From Candidatus Equinaster intestinalis (GTDB lineage Bacteria; Bacillota_A; Clostridia; Oscillospirales; Acutalibacteraceae), in the NCBI GenBank assembly GCA_018065375.1, contig JAGHTJ010000036.1, positions 1 to 5,342 on the forward strand: a DNA stretch of 5,342 bases. The letters are read 5' to 3'. The position numbers and the translations under genes are program-made. Below, piece after piece: positions 1 through 5,342 of this stretch (positions are counted from its first letter, which is position 1; every line of letters starts with the position of its first letter). The notes below the pieces were generated by a model. It saw only the letters and a list, made by a program, of their open reading frames with translations, was not told the origin of the DNA and did not search any database.

Positions 1-223
1 GCTTAAGGTTGGTCAAGAGGTTGAAGCAAAGATTATCGCTGTTGACGGTGACAGAAAGCGCGTAAGCCTTTCAATCCGTGCTCTTCTTCCCGAAGAACCC
101 AAGGCAGAAAAAGCAGAAGCTGCTGAACCCGTAGCCGAGGAAGCTCCGGCAGTAGAAGAAGCCGCACCGGCAGAGGTTGAAGCACCTGCTGTAGAGGCAC
201 CTGCAGAGGAAGCTGCTGAATAA
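1..223 (+). CDS. rpsA: S1 RNA-binding domain protein, probably ribosomal protein S1 (3' end only)
   Basis: This is a partial gene: the frame is entered at base 2, runs 73 codons and ends with TAA at 221-223. The first ~29 residues read as the last strands of an S1 (OB-fold) domain, with KVGQEVEAKIIAVD followed by RKRVSLSIRAL. That matches the usual S1-domain ending 'VG..V..kV..vD....RisLSik'. Residues 30-73 are a low-complexity acidic tail made only of Ala, Glu, Pro, Val and a few Lys. S1 proteins bind mRNA and help it onto the 30S subunit. In many Clostridia S1 is fused behind IspH (LytB), the last enzyme of the MEP isoprenoid pathway, and such fusions can end in this kind of tail; the window does not reach far enough upstream to tell. 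PNPase and other single-S1-domain proteins are alternatives, but 'RVSLSIRAL' and the acidic tail fit S1 better. A hairpin terminator follows directly. Confidence 0.75.
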   Translation, partial: LKVGQEVEAKIIAVDGDRKRVSLSIRALLPEEPKAEKAEAAEPVAEEAPAVEEAAPAEVEAPAVEAPAEEAAE

Positions 224-231
224 TTAAAAAT

Positions 232-263
232 AAAGGGCGTCTCTTTGAGATGCCCTTTTGTGT
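232..263 (+). terminator. Rho-independent terminator after the S1 gene
   Basis: Bases 232-243 pair with 247-258 in a 12-bp stem around a 3-nt TTT loop, with a single G-U wobble. The stem carries a GGGC/GCCC core and is followed by a short T-rich stretch (TTTTGTGT). It lies 8 nt after the S1 stop codon. The T-tract is interrupted, so some read-through into the downstream membrane-protein gene is plausible, especially as no convincing promoter is visible between the hairpin and that gene. Confidence 0.8.
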
Positions 264-283
264 AAAAATAAGGAGAAACGATT

Positions 284-844
284 ATGGAAAATAAAAAGTA
301 TTTGCCGATTAAAATTGTAAATATGTTGTTTATAATTGCGGCGCTTGTTATGAGCGCGATGGCATTTGTAAAAGCCGATGCGAATTATTCGGCGATTGCC
401 GAAATTGCTCACTCGCTTAACATTTTTACACTCGTTGCAGGTTTGATTTATTTGGTTTACGGCTATAAAAAGAATGCCGCAATCTATTATAAAATCTTTA
501 TGGGATTTTTGATGATTTCACAGGGCGTTTTGATTGTTGAATTGATTAACGGCAATACCGAGCCGCCCATTTACACCTCAATAATCTATGCGATTGCTTT
601 TATTGCTACGGTAATACTTACAACGGCGAAGGATTTCGGAAAGGCTATGACCGCTTCCATAATAACCGTTTTGGCGCTTTGCAGAATAGCAATACTAATA
701 ATAAACCTTTTCAGCACAGAAACATTTGATAATACTGCATTTTGTCAGTTGAGCCTCGATATAGCAAATCTCCTTTTAGTTGGAACAGCCGCGATTATGA
801 TTGCAGGCAAATATATTGATAAGGCGCAAAGAGGCAGTAAGTAA
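284..844 (+). CDS. Six-helix integral membrane protein, function unknown
   Basis: This 186-residue protein was not recognised as a named family. ATG at 284 follows AAGGAG (270-275) at an 8-nt spacing, which supports the start. Six hydrophobic segments are visible at about residues 9-29, 46-61, 68-88, 96-114, 122-143 and 157-175. Charges follow the positive-inside rule throughout: the Lys-rich N-terminus, K62-K63, the K116-K120 loop and the K176-K186 tail fall on one side, and the acidic or neutral loops (30-45, 89-95, 144-155) on the other. This predicts cytoplasmic N- and C-termini. An Arg (R134) sits inside helix 5. There is no signal peptide, catalytic motif or transporter signature. The gene lies alone between two terminators. 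Any promoter must lie within the S1 gene or leader, or transcription reads through the upstream hairpin. Its role cannot be deduced from the sequence. Confidence 0.85.
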   Translation: MENKKYLPIKIVNMLFIIAALVMSAMAFVKADANYSAIAEIAHSLNIFTLVAGLIYLVYGYKKNAAIYYKIFMGFLMISQGVLIVELINGNTEPPIYTSIIYAIAFIATVILTTAKDFGKAMTASIITVLALCRIAILIINLFSTETFDNTAFCQLSLDIANLLLVGTAAIMIAGKYIDKAQRGSK

Positions 845-850
845 AATTTA

Positions 851-889
851 AAACGCCATACAAGCGAAAGCTTGTATGACGTTTTTTTT
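851..889. terminator. Shared bidirectional terminator between convergent genes
   Basis: Bases 851-865 pair with 870-884 in a 15-bp stem with one C-A mismatch, closed by a GAAA tetraloop (866-869). The stem is followed on the plus strand by eight T residues (882-889). It fills nearly the whole 43-nt gap between the plus-strand membrane gene (stop 842-844) and the minus-strand phosphatase gene (stop 888-890), whose stop codon begins inside the T-tract. Read on the minus strand the hairpin is followed by a broken T-run (TTTTAAATTTTA), so it should terminate in both directions, more strongly for the plus-strand transcript. Confidence 0.88.
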
Positions 890-1925
890 ATCCGAGAAAT
901 ATATCTTTTAAAGAAGCTATCTGTTCTTCTGTTATTCCGCAGGAGAGCAGATAATTTTTTGCGGCGTCCGCCGGTGTGGGACCGAATTTTCCGAGGGCAC
1001 CGAGCATGGCAATAAAATCGGGACTGTAACGCGAGCGTGTGCCGAAAATCGAAAGGGAAGATAGCTCGTAATCGTTTGCAATGTCCTGCGCTTTACAGCC
1101 GAGCAGAGCTTCGAGCAAAAATGCTACCGTTCCGGTGCGATCGCACCCCGCGTGGCAGTGCATATAAATCGGATAATTGCTTTTATCGGCTAATACCGTG
1201 AAAATCTTTTTTGTAGTTTCGTTTTCGCTTTCATCGAAAAATTCGCCGTATGCAAGGGAAGAAATGTGATAGGGAATTTCGCCGTAGGGTAACCTGCCTT
1301 CGGGATATTCTTCGGTTTCGAGCCTTAAATCGAGCACCGATTTGATTTTTAACTGATGCCTTAAAAAGTACCGCGCCTCGTGGTTGATTTTAAGGGTTCT
1401 GTCGGTCTGGGCGCCGCGGATAAGTAAACCGGTTTTGATTTCCTTTCCGTCTTCGGCAATAAGACCGCCTATGTCACGTATGTTGGTGCTTCCCTCAAGA
1501 TAATACCATTGCGGCATATCTGCGGCAGTTGTAAAACGGTATGTTTCACTTTCGGCAACCGGCTCGCTTTCACCCTCCGCCACCATCTTCCAATAGTAGG
1601 TTTTGTTGCGGAGCAGATTCGGTATTGAAATAAAGGTCTGAAATGGAGCTATTTCGTATACATCGGCATCTTCAAAATCCGCGTTTTGAGAGAGATAGAA
1701 GTCTACACCGTAAACTTCTTCCATCGAACCCTCATATCCGAATGTAAAAAGAATGTGCCGGGGCAGGGTGTTGTCGCCGTTATTGAGAGTTTTGGGGTTT
1801 GCCCAATCAAGGGTTTCGAGAATTTCGCCTTCGTGGTCGGGCAGAGCCGCCATAAGCTCGGTCTGTCTTTTAGGTATCAGGCTCACCACCTGATTGTTTT
1901 CGGGACTGAATAAATTTATCTTCAT
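888..1925 (-). CDS. Tyrosine/dual-specificity-type protein phosphatase with N-terminal Fn3-like domain
   Basis: This 345-residue protein belongs to the bacterial Y_phosphatase3-type cysteine phosphatases, which hydrolyse phosphate esters through a phospho-cysteine intermediate. The signature loop HCHAGCDRTG lies at residues 256-265, with nucleophile C257 and phosphate-binding R263 in the CX5R pattern. Other family landmarks are NIRDIGG (148-154), LLIRGAQ (167-173), VLDLRLETEE (197-206, the 'DLR..E' motif) and the DYELSS stretch after the P-loop (285-290). Residues ~55-134 look like a fibronectin-III/Ig-like beta domain, ending in the usual Y-W-K-V-A and Y-R-F-T-T strands. No signal peptide is visible, so a cytoplasmic location is expected. 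The start is backed by AAGAGG just upstream. It is the second gene of an operon, 9 nt after the DUF4091/GH123-like gene. The substrate is unknown: phosphotyrosine, phosphoinositide or a sugar phosphate are all possible for this fold. The P-loop position filled by Lys in MptpB/LipA-type enzymes is Cys (C261). Confidence 0.88.
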   Translation of the reverse strand: MKINLFSPENNQVVSLIPKRQTELMAALPDHEGEILETLDWANPKTLNNGDNTLPRHILFTFGYEGSMEEVYGVDFYLSQNADFEDADVYEIAPFQTFISIPNLLRNKTYYWKMVAEGESEPVAESETYRFTTAADMPQWYYLEGSTNIRDIGGLIAEDGKEIKTGLLIRGAQTDRTLKINHEARYFLRHQLKIKSVLDLRLETEEYPEGRLPYGEIPYHISSLAYGEFFDESENETTKKIFTVLADKSNYPIYMHCHAGCDRTGTVAFLLEALLGCKAQDIANDYELSSLSIFGTRSRYSPDFIAMLGALGKFGPTPADAAKNYLLSCGITEEQIASLKDIFLG

Positions 1926-1930
1926 AATAA

Positions 1931-1936
1931 CCTCTT
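1931..1936 (-). promoter_or_regulatory. Ribosome binding site of the phosphatase gene, overlapping the upstream stop codon
   Basis: The minus strand reads AAGAGG here, 5 nt before the phosphatase ATG (1925-1923). The TAA stop of the upstream gene occupies 1937-1935, so ribosomes finishing that gene terminate on the initiation site of the next. This layout usually goes with translational coupling and roughly matched expression; coupling itself is inferred. Confidence 0.75.
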
Positions 1937-3590
1937 ATTTCGAGTATTTCATAATTTCCGCGTTGATTTTTTCGCGTAGCTTGTAGATGGTTTGGGCGTT
2001 TTCGGCGCAATGTTCAAAAACAATCTCCTCGCCGCATACCTTTTCAATAAGCTTTATTACCTTTTCTCTGCCGATGTAGCTTTCGAGCAACTGCATTGCC
2101 TGCAAATCCTGCAAGCATTCCTTGAAAACTATAAGACGAAGCGAGGGCTCTGCACCGTTTACACCGGGATATACGGTAAACGGGTCGCCTGACGGGAAAG
2201 AACCGCCGGCATCAGTTTCGGTAAAGGGATTTATTTTGCGCTTCGAGCACTGCGAATAATAGAAGTTAAAGCCCCAATGCAAAAATCCCTTTATATCATA
2301 TTTGAATAACTGATATGCAAGGAATCTCGTGCGATAGGAGGGCATGGAAATCAAACGGTTTGATTTTCCGGTAGTTTCGCAACAGCAGTAATATGCCCAA
2401 AGGTCTTTAACCTTGTGCTCGAGGAAGGGTTTTATATGGTCGGTTGAAATAATCGGCTCGGGGAATAGACCTCTTTCGTAAAATTCGTATTTAGAAGCCG
2501 CGTCAACCATATTAAGACACTTAAGATATGGCAGAACAACATTTTTTGCGGCAAGATAGGATTCAAGATGTTCCTCAAGCGGCTCATCGGAAATGTGAAA
2601 ATATGTATTTTTGAGTATTTTCTCCGCCTTGAGTTCCTCAATAAGAGCGGGCAGGAAAGCGGCAAGAAATTTCTTGTATTTTGCGCTTGTAGCCGAAACG
2701 TCCCAACCGAAAAATCTCTTGAGACCCTTTTCGGTCTGCACCATTATTTTCGGTGTGAACTTTGCGCCCCATTGGGTAAATAAATGAGCCATTTCGAAAT
2801 ATTTAAAGCCCATCTTTTTGGCTAATTTTATGTATCTGTGAAGCTTGTCAAAATTAAAGGAATATTTACCGTCCTTATAGTAAATATCGGTAAGCTGTAC
2901 GGTAGGACGTTCACCGCCTACAGCCGTATCGAGCGGAGGGGTGAAAATCGGGGTGTAAATAAGGCTTATACCCTCGTGGCGCGCCTCCTTCATAAAGCTT
3001 TCGATAAGCTCCCAATGTCTTTCGCTGAAGGTTTCAACTCCGTAGTACGAGCTTATGCAGTCGGTATGGAACCACTGGGTGAAAATAAGCTTCTGCTCGG
3101 GCAAAACGGCAGGGAGCACCTTGATATTGAAAACTATGCTTTTTTCGGTTTTTTCTTCTACAGTATAGGGTGAGATTTTTTCGATTTTCTTAAAATCAAC
3201 CGTGAGTGTGTAATCGCCCGCCTTTTTAAATCCGCCGAATTCAAACCATAAGGCCTTGTAGTAATTTGCGGCATCAAGGAAGTTTGTTTCCTTTTCGTGA
3301 AGCCAGTCGGGAACAAGGCGTGAGGTGTGGGTGATGTAGTTTGTGTCCTCCATAGAATAGGGATTTGTTGCCATACCTACCGGAACATTGATTACATCGT
3401 AAAGCTTTATATCGCATTTTGCCGAACAACGATAAGAAAATTCGTGTTTGCAGAATGTATCATCTCTGTATGCAACCTGGAAAGAAAGACTTTCCCCGCA
3501 CAGCACCGTGATTTTTTTAAATTCCTTTGCGGAATAGTCCGCATCGGGCAGAACCTTTTCAAGTGAAGATAATTGTAAAATTTTAAGCAT
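1935..3590 (-). CDS. DUF4091 / GH123-like glycoside hydrolase homologue, cytoplasmic
   Basis: With ATG at 3590-3588 the protein is 551 residues. The frame is open for 39 more codons upstream, but that extension runs through the promoter, and the strong GGAGGT at 3602-3597 fixes the start. Residues ~1-165 form a beta-rich N-terminal domain. Residues ~166-440 look like a (beta/alpha)8 catalytic barrel. The C-terminal part carries DUF4091 hallmarks: the aromatic/Cys stretch WAYYCCC (398-404), GFLHWGFNFYY (435-445), GDPFTVYPG (468-476) and SLRLIVFKECLQDL (483-496). The pair D335-E336 in HISDEP matches the adjacent Asp-Glu used by GH123 beta-N-acetylgalactosaminidases for substrate-assisted catalysis, so hydrolysis of beta-linked GalNAc, or of another sugar in this broad family, is plausible but unproven. 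There is no signal peptide, so it would act on imported oligosaccharides. It is the first gene of an operon with the phosphatase and is divergent from a secreted-protein gene. Confidence 0.85.
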   Translation of the reverse strand: MLKILQLSSLEKVLPDADYSAKEFKKITVLCGESLSFQVAYRDDTFCKHEFSYRCSAKCDIKLYDVINVPVGMATNPYSMEDTNYITHTSRLVPDWLHEKETNFLDAANYYKALWFEFGGFKKAGDYTLTVDFKKIEKISPYTVEEKTEKSIVFNIKVLPAVLPEQKLIFTQWFHTDCISSYYGVETFSERHWELIESFMKEARHEGISLIYTPIFTPPLDTAVGGERPTVQLTDIYYKDGKYSFNFDKLHRYIKLAKKMGFKYFEMAHLFTQWGAKFTPKIMVQTEKGLKRFFGWDVSATSAKYKKFLAAFLPALIEELKAEKILKNTYFHISDEPLEEHLESYLAAKNVVLPYLKCLNMVDAASKYEFYERGLFPEPIISTDHIKPFLEHKVKDLWAYYCCCETTGKSNRLISMPSYRTRFLAYQLFKYDIKGFLHWGFNFYYSQCSKRKINPFTETDAGGSFPSGDPFTVYPGVNGAEPSLRLIVFKECLQDLQAMQLLESYIGREKVIKLIEKVCGEEIVFEHCAENAQTIYKLREKINAEIMKYSK

Positions 3591-3596
3591 AATTAT

Positions 3597-3602
3597 ACCT
3601 CC
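3597..3602 (-). promoter_or_regulatory. Ribosome binding site that decides the start of the GH123-like gene
   Basis: The minus strand reads GGAGGT 6 nt before ATG at 3590, an almost perfect Shine-Dalgarno at ideal spacing. The more distal ATG at 3707 would place the promoter elements inside coding sequence, so it is rejected in favour of 3590. Confidence 0.9.
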
Positions 3603-3617
3603 GTTAATACTATTACA

Positions 3618-3646
3618 ATAATAAAATAGAAATCGAAAATTGTCAA
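3618..3646 (-). promoter_or_regulatory. Sigma-A-type promoter of the GH123-like/phosphatase operon
   Basis: On the minus strand a perfect TTGACA (3646-3641) is followed after 17 nt by TATTAT (3623-3618), one base off the TATAAT consensus. Transcription should begin near 3611, giving a leader of about 20 nt that contains the GGAGGT site. No other promoter-like pair of this quality was noticed on this strand in the gap. Confidence 0.82.
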
Positions 3647-3685
3647 GGTAAATAGTAGCCCCCGAAATAAAAATATTTAGTGTAA

Positions 3686-3702
3686 AATGCTTAAAAAGCA
3701 TT
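3686..3702. repeat. 7-bp inverted repeat touching the rightward -35 element (operator candidate)
   Basis: AATGCTT (3686-3692) and AAGCATT (3696-3702) are perfect inverted copies around AAA. The right arm overlaps the first two bases of the -35 box (3701-3706) of the rightward promoter. A protein bound here could block or recruit polymerase for the secreted-protein gene. The repeat lies about 40 bp upstream of the leftward -35, so it might also affect that promoter. In AT-rich DNA such a repeat can arise by chance. Confidence 0.4.
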
Positions 3703-3729
3703 GACATATTTCTAAAAATGTATTAAAAT
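3701..3729 (+). promoter_or_regulatory. Sigma-A-type promoter of the secreted-protein gene
   Basis: A perfect TTGACA (3701-3706) is followed after exactly 17 nt by TAAAAT (3724-3729), one base off consensus. Initiation is expected near 3736, with a leader of about 39 nt before ATG 3775. Together with the AAGGAGG site downstream this predicts strong expression unless repressed. Confidence 0.85.
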
Positions 3730-3737
3730 TAGACAGT

Positions 3738-3759
3738 ATACAATGTACAAATATTGTAT
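3738..3759. repeat. Inverted repeat at the start of the secreted-protein leader
   Basis: ATACAAT (3738-3744) and ATTGTAT (3753-3759) are perfect 7-bp inverted copies with an 8-nt spacer. A second, overlapping repeat, TACAA/TTGTA, lies at 3746-3758. The position, just after the predicted transcription start and just before the ribosome binding site, suits an operator. Folding in RNA would be weak because the arms are AT-rich. Chance is a real alternative. Confidence 0.35.
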
Positions 3760-3760
3760 T

Positions 3761-3767
3761 AAGGAGG
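3761..3767 (+). promoter_or_regulatory. Strong ribosome binding site of the secreted-protein gene
   Basis: AAGGAGG lies 7 nt before ATG 3775 and is a full-strength Shine-Dalgarno. It supports 3775 as the true start of the reading frame that stays open to the end of the window. Confidence 0.9.
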
Positions 3768-3774
3768 ATTATCA

Positions 3775-5342
3775 ATGAAAAAGCAAATGAAGCAAATTTC
3801 AAGAAAAGCGATTTCCGTGATAATGGCTGTGGCACTTGTTGTCAGCTGTATGACGGCTTCGTTTTCTGTATTTGCGGCAACAACAACGGCATTTAGTGTT
3901 ACTGCCAAGTCTCCTGCTGTTCCGCTTTATGTAAATAAAGCAGTTCGTACAGGCAACCTTTCGGTTGAAATCGGCGGCACCGCTAAAGCAGGTAATACCC
4001 TTACATGGGAGCGTACCTCGGGTATTTCCGCATCTTATGATGACGGCGGTTATCTTGTAGGTAACAGCGTAGGTATTACCGGTTTCACCGTGTCGGACGG
4101 TACATATACCCAAAATGTATGGGTAATTGTAAACGCGCAGGGTGATACAAATTTCAAACTTATTAACCTTGATTTTAACAACTATACCTTTAAAGCAAGC
4201 GATTGGCTTGAAGGTACTGCGGCAATGAATTCGGAAACCGCAATGCCTACCGGTTACAGTTATAACCATACAAGCGGCGATGCCAAGCTTGACGAAGCAG
4301 GTCTTATAACCGGTAAGTTTACCAAAACCACCGGCGTTGCTTCCAAGGTTTCGGTTAATGTAGGCGGCACCACCAAGGGCGCTCTCTATATTCCGGCGGC
4401 AACCGCTCACGGCGGCGTAAAGGCTGTTCTTTATAACAGCCCGATGATGAAGGATTTCTATGATTATACCATCGAAGCTAATATGTCCAATAAAATGGCG
4501 GTAGACGGCGAAAACAATATGACCGCCGCTCCCGGTATTCTCGCACGTGCAGATGCAAATTACAGTGCGGCTTCGGGTGGATATATTCTCAGTAATCATA
4601 AGTCAATTTCCTTTAAGTTCCGTAACTACGGCGGTATCAACATTTACGGTATTCATAACACCGATACCACCAATACAAGCGGAAATTATGAGGGTATTAC
4701 ACTTTGGCGTCAGGCTCCGTATACCTTCTATACTGTTGGTACAAAAGATACGTATTTTATGTGCACGGATAAGTCAAAGGTATTCTATCCCGATGCTAAA
4801 ACCGCTTCAACCCTTACAAATAAAAATGTAAAGATTGAACTTAACGACATCGGTATCAAGTATACCTACAACGGTAATGTAATTTTCGATTCTATCAATA
4901 ATGCGGCGAATTACAGTGCTTTCCAGATGCTTCTCGGTAATGAAGCAGATGCAAGTATGGTAAAATCGGATAATATCAAAGAACCCGTACCTTCTGCAGC
5001 ACCCTATAGGAATATGTATAAGCAGAATATTAACCGCGATTATGATTACACCAATGCCAACAGAGGTACTGTAGGCTTTACCAATAACTACGGTAACGAT
5101 CTTTATGTTTACGACCTTAAGGTAACTCCGAAGAACATCGCCGATCAGGCAAATGCTTTCCCCGAAATGCTCCCCGTTACCGGCGAATATACAATGTCGG
5201 TAAACACAAGAGTTGCTCTTAAGAATATCGGTGTAACTGCGGCAGATACCAAGAATGATAATTATGAAATTATTGACGGTAACCTGCTCGTATTCAAGGT
5301 TCCCACCACCAATAGCGGTAAGATTACTTTGGGCTCAACCAC
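3775..5342 (+). CDS. Secreted Ig-like / ConA-LamG-like surface protein (3' end missing)
   Basis: The frame is open for 522 codons from ATG 3775 and has no stop before the window edge. The protein begins with a clear Sec signal peptide: a Lys/Arg-rich start (residues 2-11), a hydrophobic core (12-32) and a likely cleavage after SVFA (A34). No lipobox is seen; C25 lies within the core. Residues ~39-120 look like a bacterial Ig-like beta domain (TLTWERTSG, then VSDGTYTQNVWVIV). Residues ~128-451 resemble a concanavalin A/LamG-like beta-sandwich: LINLDFNNY at the start, YDYTIEANMS (229-238), GILARAD (254-260), GGYILSN (268-274), VKIELNDIGIKYTYNGNVIFDS (352-373), closing with GTVGFTNNYGNDLYVYDLKVTP (431-452). 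A further beta-rich segment starts near 464. Mature sequence is rich in Thr, Asn, Gly and Tyr, as in exported proteins. Carbohydrate binding or a cell-envelope role is likely, but no catalytic residues were identified. It has its own strong promoter and ribosome binding site. Confidence 0.85.
   Translation, partial: MKKQMKQISRKAISVIMAVALVVSCMTASFSVFAATTTAFSVTAKSPAVPLYVNKAVRTGNLSVEIGGTAKAGNTLTWERTSGISASYDDGGYLVGNSVGITGFTVSDGTYTQNVWVIVNAQGDTNFKLINLDFNNYTFKASDWLEGTAAMNSETAMPTGYSYNHTSGDAKLDEAGLITGKFTKTTGVASKVSVNVGGTTKGALYIPAATAHGGVKAVLYNSPMMKDFYDYTIEANMSNKMAVDGENNMTAAPGILARADANYSAASGGYILSNHKSISFKFRNYGGINIYGIHNTDTTNTSGNYEGITLWRQAPYTFYTVGTKDTYFMCTDKSKVFYPDAKTASTLTNKNVKIELNDIGIKYTYNGNVIFDSINNAANYSAFQMLLGNEADASMVKSDNIKEPVPSAAPYRNMYKQNINRDYDYTNANRGTVGFTNNYGNDLYVYDLKVTPKNIADQANAFPEMLPVTGEYTMSVNTRVALKNIGVTAADTKNDNYEIIDGNLLVFKVPTTNSGKITLGST

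Noticed and set aside
2838..3173. A 111-codon plus-strand frame opposite the GH123-like gene
   Set aside because: It is antisense to a recognised enzyme with conserved motifs, and no promoter or ribosome binding site supports it.
3591..3707. A 39-residue N-terminal extension of the GH123-like protein starting at ATG 3707
   Set aside because: It would encode the leftward promoter (3618-3646) and bypass the strong GGAGGT site that precedes ATG 3590. It has no family similarity that I can see.
3736..3774. Possible riboswitch or attenuator in the leader of the secreted-protein gene
   Set aside because: The leader is only about 39 nt, AT-rich, and has no strong stem followed by a U-tract, so it is too small for a known riboswitch class.
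3799..4599. A 266-codon minus-strand open frame antisense to the secreted-protein gene
   Set aside because: The plus-strand frame here has a signal peptide, a strong ribosome binding site and a promoter, and continues to the window edge. The antisense product is a Cys/Arg/His-rich mix with no domain pattern, typical of a shadow created by biased codon use.
4547..4831. A 94-codon plus-strand frame inside the secreted-protein gene
   Set aside because: It lies out of frame within a well-supported gene, has no ribosome binding site of note, and gives a low-information product.
1..5342. Mobile element, CRISPR array, toxin-antitoxin or phage-defence system
   Set aside because: No transposase, integrase, terminal repeats, spaced direct repeats, or small paired toxin/antitoxin-like genes were seen on either strand.

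Overview
The window looks like chromosomal DNA of an anaerobic, moderate-GC Firmicute, most likely a gut Clostridia lineage (Oscillospiraceae/Ruminococcaceae-like). This is inferred from near-consensus sigma-A promoters, strong AGGAGG-type ribosome binding sites, short hairpin-plus-U-tract terminators, an S1 protein with an Ala/Glu/Pro tail, and a DUF4091/GH123-like enzyme. No 16S or other decisive marker is present, so the taxonomic call is an inference.

Layout. Bases 1-223 are the 3' end of a plus-strand gene for an S1-type RNA-binding protein, probably ribosomal protein S1, followed by a hairpin terminator (232-263). Next is a plus-strand gene for a six-helix integral membrane protein of unknown function (284-844). 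It converges on a minus-strand two-gene operon through one shared, compact bidirectional terminator (851-889). Read from its promoter, the operon runs leftward: a cytoplasmic DUF4091/GH123-like glycoside hydrolase homologue (3590 to 1935), then a CX5R tyrosine/dual-specificity-type phosphatase with an N-terminal fibronectin-III-like domain (1925 to 888). The first gene's stop codon overlaps the ribosome binding site of the second.

A 184-bp intergenic region (3591-3774) holds two well-formed divergent promoters, with short inverted repeats at or near the rightward one. The rightward promoter drives a gene that starts at 3775 and is still open at the window edge (at least 522 codons). It encodes a secreted protein with a clear signal peptide, an Ig-like domain and a probable concanavalin A/LamG-like beta-sandwich. 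It has no stop codon in the window and covers everything from 3775 to the end.

How the parts may fit: the divergent arrangement suggests that an exported, possibly glycan-binding surface protein and an intracellular glycosidase/phosphatase pair could be co-regulated, for example in capturing and processing a host or dietary glycan. That link rests on gene arrangement and family knowledge only. No transporter, regulator, transposase, CRISPR array, tRNA or rRNA gene was seen. Nothing here proves a new system; the most unusual points are the glycosidase-phosphatase pairing, the atypical phosphatase P-loop, and the large secreted protein.
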